DNA from: Bacillota bacterium
Lineage (GTDB): Bacteria > Bacillota > Clostridia > Lachnospirales > Lachnospiraceae
Assembly: GCA_023398375.1 (NCBI GenBank)
Contig: JAEWSH010000072.1
Location: 1-64,000 of the forward strand
Direction of reading: 5' to 3'
DNA: 64,000 nucleotides
Shown here: positions 35,278-44,193 of the stretch, one piece after another
Layout: each line of letters opens with the position of its first letter
Numbering within the stretch: the first letter of the stretch is position 1
Program-made: the position numbers and the translations under genes
Notes under the pieces: model-generated
What the model saw: only the letters and a program-made list of their open reading frames with translations
Databases searched by the model: none
What the model was told of the DNA's origin: nothing

Positions 35278-35361
35278 ATAAAATAAGGGATATTTATATT
35301 CTTTATTCTCATTATTCTTATTTAAATGTTTAGATAAAAAGCAGGTGAAATACTGCTTTTT
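35270..35361 (+). promoter_or_regulatory. Riboswitch expression platform
   Basis: The P1 3' strand extended, TAATGAGAATAAA (35270-35282), is perfectly complementary to TTTATTCTCATTA (35302-35314), so ligand binding and this hairpin exclude each other. Farther on, AAAAAGCAG (35336-35344) and CTGCTTTTT (35353-35361) form a clear terminator with a T-rich tail. The 5' P1 strand TTTATCT also matches AGATAAA (35332-35338) at the terminator base. Confidence 0.7.
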
Positions 35362-35389
35362 ATTTTGCATAAAAAGAGGAGAGAGAATT

Positions 35390-36448
35390 ATGAATGAATT
35401 ACTAACTGATTTATTAGCAATTATTGGAGTTATATTGAATGGATTGCCACAGGGACTTTTGGCTTTAACATTTGGATTTGCATCAATTCCAACAGCTTTA
35501 GCCTTTTTTATCGGAGCGATCGGAAATACTGTAACGCAGAGCGTGGCACCGATTTCTTTTCAGGCTGAAACAATTACCTATGCAGGAACAGCAGGAAAGG
35601 ATCGTTCAGAACGTTGTACAATGATTTTTATTGGAGCTGTTATCATGGCCGTCATTGGAGCACTTGGACTTTTAACAAAAATTGTGGACTTTGTTGGCGA
35701 AGACATCGCTTATGGTATGATGGCTGGTGTTGGTATTATCTTAACAAAGGCAGCCATGGATATGATAAAAAAAGATAAGATAGCTGGCGGCGTATCTTTG
35801 GCGTCTGCATTAATTACCTATTATATTACCAGAAACAGTAATAATGCATTGGTATATACTATCGTTATTTCTGTAGTTGCTTCTTGTATTGCAAGTGCAA
35901 TTTTTAAAAAAGAAAAAGAAAATATTATTGTAGTAGATGATAAATTTATTCGTCAAAAATTTACAGTTAATTCAAATGTTATTTTAGGCGCTCTTGGTAT
36001 GGTATGTTTAAACATTGGATCGAATATTTCCTTTGGATCTATTACTGCAAGTATGGCTACAAGCGGAAATTATAATGTGGATCATTTATCATTAATATCA
36101 TCTTTGGCAGATATGGGTTCTTCTTTCTTTGGTGGGGCGCCTGTTGAATCTATCATTTCTGCTACAGCAAGTGCACCACATCCGGTATGGGCAGGTGTTA
36201 TTATGATGGTAATAGTGGGATTAATACTTGTTTTTGGGTTATTGCCTAAGATTGGAAAATATGTTCCTGCATCGTCGATTGCAGGGTTCTTATTTGTCCT
36301 TGGAATCTTTAAGACCGTGGTGTTGGATGCACCAGCTGCTTTTGCTACAAATGCAGCAGTTGGAGGAACAACGATGGTTGTGACTGCTGTAACAAATCCA
36401 TTCCTTGGAATGCTTGCAGGCGTTGTCACCAGAGCATTAGGTTTATAG
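35390..36448 (+). CDS. Purine permease-like membrane protein (NCS2 type, short)
   Basis: The 352-residue product has about ten membrane segments. Features like GNTVTQSVAPISFQAETITYAGTAG, NIGSNISFGSITASMA and GAPVESIISATASAPHP resemble xanthine/uracil permeases (NCS2), but it is shorter than the usual 430. Start ATG 35390 is preceded by GAGGAGAG; a GTG at 35345 lies within the riboswitch terminator and is rejected. The guanine-type riboswitch and the following phosphoribosyltransferase indicate uptake of guanine, hypoxanthine or xanthine. Confidence 0.8.
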   Translation: MNELLTDLLAIIGVILNGLPQGLLALTFGFASIPTALAFFIGAIGNTVTQSVAPISFQAETITYAGTAGKDRSERCTMIFIGAVIMAVIGALGLLTKIVDFVGEDIAYGMMAGVGIILTKAAMDMIKKDKIAGGVSLASALITYYITRNSNNALVYTIVISVVASCIASAIFKKEKENIIVVDDKFIRQKFTVNSNVILGALGMVCLNIGSNISFGSITASMATSGNYNVDHLSLISSLADMGSSFFGGAPVESIISATASAPHPVWAGVIMMVIVGLILVFGLLPKIGKYVPASSIAGFLFVLGIFKTVVLDAPAAFATNAAVGGTTMVVTAVTNPFLGMLAGVVTRALGL

Positions 36449-36464
36449 AAAAGGAGAAAAGAAA

Positions 36465-37031
36465 ATGGAACAGTATGAATTGTCATTAGAAGGAGTTAAA
36501 AGAACGCTTCCTTTTATTGCAATAAACAGTGAACTTGCATTTGCAAGCTTTGTAATTTTAGGAGATACGGAACTGATTTTGGCATGTGCTCCTGTTCTTG
36601 CTGAAAAAATAGGAAAGATAGATGCTATACTCACTGCAGAAGCTAAGGGAATTGCTTTGGCTTATGAAATCAGTAAACATCTTGGATTGAAAGAATTTAT
36701 CGTAGCGAGAAAAAGTACAAAAACATATATGAAGAATGTGGTTTCAGCATCCGTACACTCTATTACGACGAATGGAGAACAGCATCTATACCTTGATGGC
36801 GCAGATGCAGATAAGATTAGAGGTAAAAAAATCTGTATTATTGATGATGTTATTTCAACAGGTGAATCCTTACATGCACTTGAGGAGTTAGCAAAGAATG
36901 CTGGAGCAACTGTGGTAAAAAAAGCTGCGGTATTAGCGGAAGGTGATGCCGCGGCTAGAGATGATATTGTCTTTATAGAAAAATTACCTTTATTTAAAAA
37001 GAATAATGAAAATCAATATGAAGTAATATAG
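36465..37031 (+). CDS. Purine phosphoribosyltransferase-like protein
   Basis: The 188-residue type I PRTase has AILTAEAKGIALAYEISKHLG and the PRPP-binding loop CIIDDVISTGESLHALEE. It should join a purine base with PRPP to make a nucleotide. AAAGGAG lies before the ATG. Neighbour and leader point to guanine, hypoxanthine or xanthine as substrate; overall it looks like the adenine/xanthine PRTase branch. Base specificity cannot be read with certainty. Confidence 0.82.
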   Translation: MEQYELSLEGVKRTLPFIAINSELAFASFVILGDTELILACAPVLAEKIGKIDAILTAEAKGIALAYEISKHLGLKEFIVARKSTKTYMKNVVSASVHSITTNGEQHLYLDGADADKIRGKKICIIDDVISTGESLHALEELAKNAGATVVKKAAVLAEGDAAARDDIVFIEKLPLFKKNNENQYEVI

Positions 37032-37057
37032 AAAACCAATCATATAATATTGTATAG

Positions 37058-37092
37058 AAAATAGTTGCGATGAAAATCGCAGCTATTTTTTT
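37058..37092 (+). terminator. Terminator of the purine salvage operon
   Basis: AAAATAGTTGCGAT (37058-37071), GAAA tetraloop, ATCGCAGCTATTTT followed by more T residues. One T-G wobble in the stem. Confidence 0.9.
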
Positions 37093-37149
37093 CCTTGATT
37101 TTTACTATTGATTCTAGTATATTAGAAGGGAATGCTAGGAGGGATAAAT

Positions 37150-38160
37150 ATGTCAGAAGTAGTGAATGTCGCGGTGGATGCAATGGGCGGTGACAATGCG
37201 CCGGCACAGATTGTTAAAGGGGCAGTAGATGCTGTTAATGAAAATAAGAATGTAAAAGTATTTCTGGTAGGTCAGGAAACTGCTATCAGGAAGGAATTAG
37301 AACAATATACATATGAATCTTTGCAAATGGAAGTTGTAGATGCAACGGAGGTTATTGAGACGTCAGATCCTCCAGTTATGGCGATTCGCAAAAAGAAAGA
37401 TTCTTCTATTGTAAGGGCACTTTATATGGTCAAAGAGCGTACTTGTGATGCTTTTGTATCAGCGGGCAGTACAGGGGCAGTATTAGTAGGCGGACAAGTT
37501 GTAATAGGGAGAATCAAAGGTGTGGAAAGGCCACCGTTGGCGCCATTGATTCCTACGGGGACCGGTACATCGCTATTGGTGGATTGCGGTGCAAATGTAG
37601 ATGCAAGACCGTCGCATTTGGTGCAATTCGCAAAGATGGGATCAGTCTATATGGAAAATGTGATAGGTATTAAAAATCCCAGAGTCGCAATCGTAAATAT
37701 AGGTGCAGAAGAGGAAAAAGGAAATGCACTCGTGAAGGAAACGTTCCCATTGCTTAAAAATTGTCCGGATATTAATTTTATAGGAAGTATTGAAGCAAGA
37801 GATATCCCGGCTGGGGCAGCAGACGTAATTGTATGCGAAGCATTTGTTGGAAATGTCATTTTAAAATTGTATGAGGGTGTTGGAAATACACTGATTCAAA
37901 AGGTAAAAGAAGGGATGATGACAAGCCTTCGAAGCAAGATTGGCGCATTACTTGTAAAACCTGCATTAAAGAAGACACTTAAGTCATTTGATTTGGAACA
38001 GTATGGCGGAGCACCTATGCTTGGATTAAATGGATTAGTTGTGAAAACTCATGGGAGTTCAAAGGCGATGGAAATCAAGAATTCTATCTTGCAATGTGTA
38101 ACATTCAAAGAGCAGAAGATTAACGATAAGATAAAAGAAAAAATTTCGTTAGAAGCATAG
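37150..38160 (+). CDS. plsX: Phosphate acyltransferase PlsX
   Basis: The 336-residue enzyme converts acyl-ACP to acyl-phosphate for phospholipid synthesis. It shows VAVDAMGGDNAPAQIVKGAV, FVSAGSTGAVLVGG, LVDCGANVDARPSHLVQFA and CEAFVGNVILKLYEG. ATG 37150 has AGGAGG nine bases ahead. It is the first gene of plsX-acpP and leads into rnc-smc-ftsY, a very common Firmicute order. Confidence 0.96.
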   Translation: MSEVVNVAVDAMGGDNAPAQIVKGAVDAVNENKNVKVFLVGQETAIRKELEQYTYESLQMEVVDATEVIETSDPPVMAIRKKKDSSIVRALYMVKERTCDAFVSAGSTGAVLVGGQVVIGRIKGVERPPLAPLIPTGTGTSLLVDCGANVDARPSHLVQFAKMGSVYMENVIGIKNPRVAIVNIGAEEEKGNALVKETFPLLKNCPDINFIGSIEARDIPAGAADVIVCEAFVGNVILKLYEGVGNTLIQKVKEGMMTSLRSKIGALLVKPALKKTLKSFDLEQYGGAPMLGLNGLVVKTHGSSKAMEIKNSILQCVTFKEQKINDKIKEKISLEA

Positions 38161-38178
38161 GAAGGAACGAACGACAAA

Positions 38179-38412
38179 ATGGAATTTGAAAAGTTGAAAG
38201 AGGTAATCGCTACAGTACTTTGTGTAGATACAAAAGAAATTACTTTGGAAACAACATTCGTGGAAGACCTGGGTGCAGATTCTTTAGATATTTACCAGAT
38301 CGTGATGGGTATAGAACAGGAATTTGATGTAACAATAGAAGCAGATGATGCGGAAAAAATTTCTACCGTTGGAGAAGCGTTACAATTGATTAAAAATTCA
38401 TTCAATGATTAG
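38179..38412 (+). CDS. acpP: Acyl carrier protein
   Basis: The 77-residue acidic protein has the phosphopantetheine site GADSLDIYQIVM with the modified Ser in DSL. It carries acyl groups in fatty-acid synthesis and to PlsX, encoded 18 bases upstream. A terminator follows, so part of the transcripts end here. Confidence 0.96.
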   Translation: MEFEKLKEVIATVLCVDTKEITLETTFVEDLGADSLDIYQIVMGIEQEFDVTIEADDAEKISTVGEALQLIKNSFND

Positions 38413-38420
38413 AAATACGA

Positions 38421-38441
38421 GAGGCCCCTTGCGGGCTTTTT
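38421..38441 (+). terminator. Terminator between acpP and rnc
   Basis: GAGGCCC/GGGCTTTTT with a short loop, beginning nine bases after the acpP stop. It should separate acpP from rnc at least partly. Confidence 0.7.
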
Positions 38442-38506
38442 CAATGCACGCAAGTGTGAGAAGAATTTGGAGTATATTAATTTTGAAAGAATCAGAAAGG
38501 AATAAC

Positions 38507-39208
38507 ATGAACGAGGGATATCCGCTAGAAAAATTAGAACAGAAAATTGGCTATAGGTTCAGTGATACGACATTGTTAAAACAGGCCATGACGCATAGCT
38601 CCTACGCAAATGAAAAGAAAATATTTAAGATGAAGGATTATGAGCGTCTTGAGTTTCTTGGAGATGCAGTATTGGAGTTGGTGACCAGTGAATTTTTATA
38701 TCAATCACATCCGGAGATGCCGGAAGGAAAATTAACGAAATTAAGATCGTCCTGTGTGTGTGAACCGGCACTTGCCTTTTGTGCGAGAGTAATTGAATTG
38801 GATAAATATATGTTTCTTGGTAAAGGTGAAGAAGCAACAGGCGGAAGAAATAGGGATTCCATTACTTCGGATGTATGCGAAGCTTTAATTGGAGCGATCT
38901 ATTTGGACGGTGGTTTTGCTAATGCAAAAGAGTTTATTTATAAATTTGTATTATCTGATCTGGAGAATAAGCAGCTCTTTTATGATAGCAAGACTATTTT
39001 GCAGGAAATAGTGCAAAGAGACAACGAGGGTATGCTTCGTTATGAACTGATAAAAGAAGAAGGTCCTGATCATGACAAGATTTTTATAGTAGAAGCCAAA
39101 ATTGATGAGAAAAAAATAGGTGAGGGATGTGGAAGAACAAAGAAAGCAGCTGAACAGCAGGCCGCTTACCAAGCAATACTGGCTATGAAAAAAGAAAATA
39201 ATAAGTAG
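38507..39208 (+). CDS. rnc: Ribonuclease III
   Basis: The 233-residue enzyme cleaves double-stranded RNA in rRNA and mRNA maturation. The signature ERLEFLGDAVLELVTSEFLY holds catalytic acidic residues, with EALIGAIYLDGGF as the second acidic site, followed by a C-terminal dsRNA-binding domain (ILQEIVQRDNEG...GRTKKAAEQQAAYQAI). ATG 38507 follows AAAGGAA; the longer in-frame reading into acpP lacks support. Confidence 0.95.
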   Translation: MNEGYPLEKLEQKIGYRFSDTTLLKQAMTHSSYANEKKIFKMKDYERLEFLGDAVLELVTSEFLYQSHPEMPEGKLTKLRSSCVCEPALAFCARVIELDKYMFLGKGEEATGGRNRDSITSDVCEALIGAIYLDGGFANAKEFIYKFVLSDLENKQLFYDSKTILQEIVQRDNEGMLRYELIKEEGPDHDKIFIVEAKIDEKKIGEGCGRTKKAAEQQAAYQAILAMKKENNK

Positions 39209-39215
39209 GTGACAT

Positions 39216-42200
39216 ATGTATTTAAAAAATATAGAAGTGCATGGATTTAAGTCTTTTGCAAATAAAATCAATTTTCAGTTTCATAATGGTATTACCGGTA
39301 TTGTTGGACCGAACGGCAGCGGAAAGAGTAATGTTGCAGATGCTGTCCGCTGGGTACTTGGTGAGCAGAGAATTAAACAGTTACGCGGAGCTTCCATGCA
39401 GGATGTTATTTTTTCCGGGACAGAAAACCGTAAACCATTGGGATATGCGTATGTTGCAATTACTTTAGATAATAGCGATCATCAGCTTGCAATTGAATAT
39501 GAAGAAGTGACTGTTACAAGAAGAATATATCGTTCAGGCGAAAGTGAATATTTGATTAATGGAACACCATGCAGACTGAAAGATGTCAATGAACTTTTTT
39601 ATGATACCGGTATTGGTAAGGAAGGCTATTCTATCATTGGACAAGGTCAGATAGATAAGATATTAAGCGGTAAGCCAGAAGAACGAAGAGAACTTTTTGA
39701 TGAAGCGGCAGGTATCGTAAAGTTTAAGAAAAGAAAAGCGACAGCACAGAAAAAGCTAGAAGACGAGAAACAGAATCTGGTACGAGTGAGTGATATATTG
39801 TCAGAACTTGAAAAACAGATTGGGCCATTAGAGAAACAATCAGAGACTGCAAAGGTTTACCTAAAGAAAAAAGAAGAATTAAAGACACTGGATGTAAATA
39901 TGTTTTTGTTGGAAAATAATCGTATTCGGGAACAGTTACAGTCTGTGGAAGGTAAATATAATATTGCCAGCGAGGATCTAAAGGCGAGTTCCCTGAAATA
40001 TGAAAGTATTAAAGAGGAGTATGAGCAGATTGAGTCAGAGATAGAGGTACTTGATGGTGAAATTGAAAGTATGCGGACTACTTTGACGGGGACCAGCGTA
40101 TTGCGTGGTAAATTAGAAGGTGAAATTAATGTTTTGAGGGAGCAGATTAATTCTGCCAGAGGGAATGAAGAACATTTTCAAACAAGACTTTCTACTGTAC
40201 AGAATGAGATTGACGGCAAGAATGAAGACAAGAACAAGATTTTGGAAGAAAAGAAAGTAATAGATGAGGAACTCGCAGAAGTTGAAAAAGTAAGAGACAG
40301 CGCAAGAGCCTTATTAGTGGTTGTACAAAATAAAATTGAAGAGTTAAATAATAATGTTGAAAAAGGCAAGAACCAAATTATAGATGCGCTGAATGAAAGA
40401 GCTACTATTAAGTCTAAAATGGGTCGTTACGACACCATGATGGAACAAATCAATATCCGTAAAGCAGAATTGAATTCCAGACTGTTACGTGCAAAGTCCG
40501 ATGAAGCAGAACAGGAAACTTTAATTGCAAAGTTAAAAGAAGAATTTGAAAAAATATCTGGTTCAATTAAGGAATATAATGATAAACAGTTATCTATGGA
40601 AGAACAACTTGACCTAATGCATAAAGAACTTGGGGATAAAGACCAGAAATTACGTGATAAGCAGGTTATATACCATCAGGATAAGTCAAAATTAGAGACA
40701 ATCAGCAATTTGACCGAGCGATATGACGGATATGGAAATAGTATTCGAAAGGTCATGGAGCAAAAAGAATCCAACAAAGGATTAATAGGTGTTGTTGCAG
40801 ATATTATCAAAGTTGAGAAGAAGTATGAGACTGCAATAGAAACTGCTCTTGGCGGGAATATTCAGAATATCGTGACTGAAGATGAAAATACAGCAAAAGA
40901 AATGATCCGTTTTCTGAAACAGAATAAATTTGGGCGTGCAACGTTTTTACCGCTTACCAGTATTACAAAACCGCAGGAATTTAAGACTCCTGAGGTACTG
41001 GAAGAAAAGGGGGTTATTGGACTTGCGGAATCACTGGTTTCTTTAGAAAACAAATATGCAAATGTAGCAAAGGCAATGCTGGGTCGTATTGTAATCGTTG
41101 ATCATATTGATCATGCAATTAAGATTGCAAAAAAATATGACTATGGTGTGAGAATGGTTACAGTGGAAGGAGAATTATTGGTACCGGGCGGAGCTATCAG
41201 CGGCGGTGCCTTTAAGAATAACAGTAATTTGCTTGGCAGGCGCAGAGAACTAGAAGAGTTAGAGAATAAAGTCAAGAAACATTTACAGGAAATCGATGCA
41301 CTGCTGGAAGATATTGAGAGTACTAAGAAGAATAGAAATCAGTTACGTATTGATATTGGGGATATAAAAACAAAATTGCAGGAGCAATTCATCTCACAGA
41401 ATACTGCCAGATTGAATGTGATCAAGGCAGAAGAACGCAGAGATGAAACAACGCAAGGGTATGATACTCTTAAAAAGGAAGAACTGGAGATTGGGAACCA
41501 AATTCTGGAAATTACTGCAAATAAGGAGAACATTATCCGGGAATTAAAGAATTCGGAAGAATTAGAGCATACTTTAGAGGCAGAGATTAATAGATATCAG
41601 AGGGAGCTTGAAGAACAACGGGTTACCGAGACTGAACAAACAGGAAAAGTATCTGAATTTGATCTTGCCGTAGAGAAAAAATTGCAAAGGCAGGAATTCC
41701 AACAGCAGAATATAAATCGTATTGATGGAGAGCTGCTTCGTTCCCAAAATGAACTTGCCCAGATTCAGGAAGGCATTACACAAAACAGAGAAAGTGTTGA
41801 GCAAAAAGAAAAGAGCATTCTTGAGATTGAAAAGACGATTCTGGCATCCAATACATCCCAAGGTGAATCAGAGATAAAATTAAAAGAAAATATTGCAAGA
41901 AAAGAAGAGCTTACGAATAAGCAGAAAACATTTTTTAAATCCAGAGATGAAATGTCCGAACGTATTACAGCATTGGATAAAGAAGTGTATCGATTAAATG
42001 TGCAAAAAGAGAAACTGGAAGAGTCCATTGAGGCACAGATCAACTATATGTGGGATGAATACGAGATTACATTAAGTGATGCAGCTTCCATGCGTAACGA
42101 AGTGATGAATGATTTAGCTTCCATGAGAAAAGAGATTGCATCATTAAAGGATCAGATCAAAAAGCTTGGTGATGTGAATGTTAATGCAATTGAAGATTAT

Positions 42201-42776
42201 AAAAATCTAATGGAACGTTATGAATTTTTAAAAACACAGCATGATGATCTGATACAGGCAGAGCAGACACTGCTCAATATCATAGAAGAATTGGACACGG
42301 CCATGCGCAAACAATTTCAGGAGAAGTTCCATCAAATCTGCAGTGAATTTGATAAAGTTTTCAAAGAATTATTCGGAGGCGGAAAAGGTACTTTGGAATT
42401 GATGGAAGAGGAAGATATTTTGGAAGCAGGCATTCGAATTATTGCACAGCCACCAGGAAAAAAATTGCAGAATATGATGCAGCTATCAGGTGGAGAGAAA
42501 GCATTAACAGCTATCGCTCTGCTATTTGCAATCCAGAATCTGAAGCCATCTCCTTTCTGCCTGTTGGATGAGATCGAGGCGGCATTAGATGAATCAAATG
42601 TTACACGATATGCAAAATACTTACATAAATTAACAAAACATACACAATTTATTGTTATCACGCATCGTCGTGGTACGATGGAAGCAGCAGACAGATTATA
42701 TGGTATTACCATGCAGGAGAAAGGCGTATCTGCGCTTGTCAGCGTCAATTTGATTGATAAGGATTTAGATAAGTAA
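39216..42776 (+). CDS. smc: Chromosome segregation protein SMC
   Basis: The 1186-residue protein has an N-terminal head with Walker A GPNGSGKSN, two long coiled coils, a hinge domain (about 500-660; GVVADIIKVEKKYETAIETALGG, then GGAISGGAFKN) and a C-terminal head with signature LSGGEKALTAIALLFA and Walker B CLLDEIEAALDESN. It compacts and orients chromosomes with ScpA and ScpB. Length is normal. It starts eight bases after rnc. Confidence 0.97.
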   Translation: MYLKNIEVHGFKSFANKINFQFHNGITGIVGPNGSGKSNVADAVRWVLGEQRIKQLRGASMQDVIFSGTENRKPLGYAYVAITLDNSDHQLAIEYEEVTVTRRIYRSGESEYLINGTPCRLKDVNELFYDTGIGKEGYSIIGQGQIDKILSGKPEERRELFDEAAGIVKFKKRKATAQKKLEDEKQNLVRVSDILSELEKQIGPLEKQSETAKVYLKKKEELKTLDVNMFLLENNRIREQLQSVEGKYNIASEDLKASSLKYESIKEEYEQIESEIEVLDGEIESMRTTLTGTSVLRGKLEGEINVLREQINSARGNEEHFQTRLSTVQNEIDGKNEDKNKILEEKKVIDEELAEVEKVRDSARALLVVVQNKIEELNNNVEKGKNQIIDALNERATIKSKMGRYDTMMEQINIRKAELNSRLLRAKSDEAEQETLIAKLKEEFEKISGSIKEYNDKQLSMEEQLDLMHKELGDKDQKLRDKQVIYHQDKSKLETISNLTERYDGYGNSIRKVMEQKESNKGLIGVVADIIKVEKKYETAIETALGGNIQNIVTEDENTAKEMIRFLKQNKFGRATFLPLTSITKPQEFKTPEVLEEKGVIGLAESLVSLENKYANVAKAMLGRIVIVDHIDHAIKIAKKYDYGVRMVTVEGELLVPGGAISGGAFKNNSNLLGRRRELEELENKVKKHLQEIDALLEDIESTKKNRNQLRIDIGDIKTKLQEQFISQNTARLNVIKAEERRDETTQGYDTLKKEELEIGNQILEITANKENIIRELKNSEELEHTLEAEINRYQRELEEQRVTETEQTGKVSEFDLAVEKKLQRQEFQQQNINRIDGELLRSQNELAQIQEGITQNRESVEQKEKSILEIEKTILASNTSQGESEIKLKENIARKEELTNKQKTFFKSRDEMSERITALDKEVYRLNVQKEKLEESIEAQINYMWDEYEITLSDAASMRNEVMNDLASMRKEIASLKDQIKKLGDVNVNAIEDYKNLMERYEFLKTQHDDLIQAEQTLLNIIEELDTAMRKQFQEKFHQICSEFDKVFKELFGGGKGTLELMEEEDILEAGIRIIAQPPGKKLQNMMQLSGGEKALTAIALLFAIQNLKPSPFCLLDEIEAALDESNVTRYAKYLHKLTKHTQFIVITHRRGTMEAADRLYGITMQEKGVSALVSVNLIDKDLDK

Positions 42777-42808
42777 ACCATATTTATGATTCGCAGAATG
42801 GAGATTTT

Positions 42809-43759
42809 ATGGGTGAAGAAAAATTTGGCTTTTTTGGAAGGCTGAAACAAGGACTTAGTAAAACAAGAAATAATATCGTAAACGGGATTGATTCCGTATT
42901 CAATGGATTTACTAAAATCGATGAAGACTTTTATGAAGAGTTAGAAGAAATTCTGATTATGGGAGATATTGGAATCAATGCGACTACTGATATTTTGGAA
43001 CGATTACGTAATGAAGTAAAAGAAAAGCACATCAAAGAGCCAGGCGAATGTAAAAAATTGCTTGTTAAAAGCATTAAAGAACAAATGTATGTGGAAGAGA
43101 CGGCGTATGATTTTGAAAAAAAACAGGCAGTGATTTTGGTGATAGGTGTAAATGGTGTGGGCAAGACGACTTCGGTCGGTAAACTTGCCGGTATTTTAAA
43201 AAGTCAGGGCAGAAAAGTCTTACTTGCTGCAGCAGATACTTTTAGAGCAGCAGCTGGAGAACAGTTAACGGAATGGGCAAATCGTGCTGGTGTTGAAATT
43301 ATAGGAGGAGCTGAAGGATCTGATCCGGCATCCGTAATATTCGACGCTGTCAATGCGGCAAAAGCAAGGAATGCTGATGTATTGTTGTGTGATACTGCGG
43401 GGCGTCTTCATAATAAGAAAAATCTGATGGAAGAGCTTCGTAAGATGAATCGTATTATAGATAAGGAATTTCCGGGAGTCCATAGAGAAAATCTGGTCGT
43501 GCTTGATGGAACGACAGGACAGAATGCATTACAACAGGCAAGGGAGTTTGGGGAAGTCGCAGACTTGACAGGTATTATTCTGACCAAAATGGATGGTACG
43601 GCAAAGGGCGGAATCGCCGTTGCGATACAGTCAGAATTAAGCGTGCCGGTAAAGTATATCGGCGTAGGGGAGACGATAGAAGATTTACAGAAATTCGACT
43701 CCAATCAATTTGTAAACGCGTTATTTAATCTAGATAACACAGAGGAAGTCGATAGCTAA
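42809..43759 (+). CDS. ftsY: Signal recognition particle receptor FtsY
   Basis: The 316-residue GTPase has an N domain (about 1-100), G1 GVNGVGKTTSVGKLAG, DTFRAAAGEQL, DTAGRLHNKKNLMEEL and TKMDGTAKGG. It binds Ffh and docks ribosomes at the membrane. It lacks the long acidic N-terminal A domain of E. coli, as usual in Firmicutes. Its stop lies in a 22-base tandem duplication; the protein end (NTEEVDS) would be the same without it. Confidence 0.96.
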   Translation: MGEEKFGFFGRLKQGLSKTRNNIVNGIDSVFNGFTKIDEDFYEELEEILIMGDIGINATTDILERLRNEVKEKHIKEPGECKKLLVKSIKEQMYVEETAYDFEKKQAVILVIGVNGVGKTTSVGKLAGILKSQGRKVLLAAADTFRAAAGEQLTEWANRAGVEIIGGAEGSDPASVIFDAVNAAKARNADVLLCDTAGRLHNKKNLMEELRKMNRIIDKEFPGVHRENLVVLDGTTGQNALQQAREFGEVADLTGIILTKMDGTAKGGIAVAIQSELSVPVKYIGVGETIEDLQKFDSNQFVNALFNLDNTEEVDS

Positions 43760-43779
43760 CACAGAGGAAGTCGATAGCT
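43736..43779 (+). repeat. Perfect 22-base tandem duplication over the ftsY stop
   Basis: Bases 43736-43757 are repeated exactly at 43758-43779. The first copy holds the last ftsY codons. The stop TAA is created at the junction, and the second copy supplies the left arm of the terminator. With one copy the stop would be TAG and the protein unchanged. Confidence 0.93.
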
Positions 43780-43797
43780 AGCTATTGACTTTTTTTG
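43769..43797 (+). terminator. ftsY terminator
   Basis: AGTCGATA (43769-43776), GCTAGC loop, TATTGACT (43783-43790), then six T residues; one G-T wobble. The left arm belongs to the second copy of the duplication. Confidence 0.8.
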
Positions 43798-43813
43798 TTT
43801 GCTTTGATATCAT
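43785..43813 (+). promoter_or_regulatory. ilvA promoter overlapping the ftsY terminator
   Basis: TTGACT (43785-43790), 17-base spacer, TATCAT (43808-43813). The -35 box is inside the right arm of the ftsY terminator stem. Confidence 0.6.
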
Positions 43814-43870
43814 GATTATCAATTCATGACAAGTGAACTAGCTTGTTGATTCATTTTGTTTCAAATACAG

Positions 43871-44109
43871 TGACGGAGAAAGTAAGTTTTTTTGGACGGT
43901 TCAGAGAGTCGGGAAAGGTGGAAACCGATACGTTTGAAGAAGAGCACTGAAAATCACTCCTAAGTAGCAGCCCAAAAGCAAGTATTTTTTTGCAAGTAGA
44001 CGCTGACGGTTTCCTGCCGTTAATAAGGACGCATATGTTGGTATGTCGTAAATGGAGAATATGTGATTGATTTCATAGCTATCGTCCTTTTGCGGATGAT
44101 AGCTTTTTT
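43871..44109 (+). ncRNA. Isoleucine T-box leader of ilvA
   Basis: Stem I is closed by GGAG (43875-43878) with CTCC (43957-43960). It contains AGTAAG and the AGAGAGTC...GGTGGAAACC distal motif. In the specifier loop GAAAATCA the codon ATC (43953-43955, Ile) is followed by A. A conserved stem III/II-type part ends in CTGCCGTTA. The tRNA-end bulge is TGGT (44039-44042) in a divergent T-box ATGTTGGTATGTCG. The terminator stem is AGCTATCGTCC (44077-44087) with GGATGATAGCT (44094-44104) and T residues. GGACG (44027-44031) can pair with CGTCC of that stem, giving the antiterminator alternative. Uncharged tRNA-Ile should switch ilvA on. Confidence 0.85.
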
Positions 44110-44193
44110 GTCTATTAGGATCAGGGGGTGAATGGATACCCTAATCCTAATAGGAAATTTCGCAGTTAATGTGCCAGATGGGAGAAAGTAATT

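Noticed and set aside
35345..35390. Longer start (GTG) for the purine permease
   Set aside because: It lies within the riboswitch terminator and has no ribosome site; ATG 35390 has GAGGAGAG.
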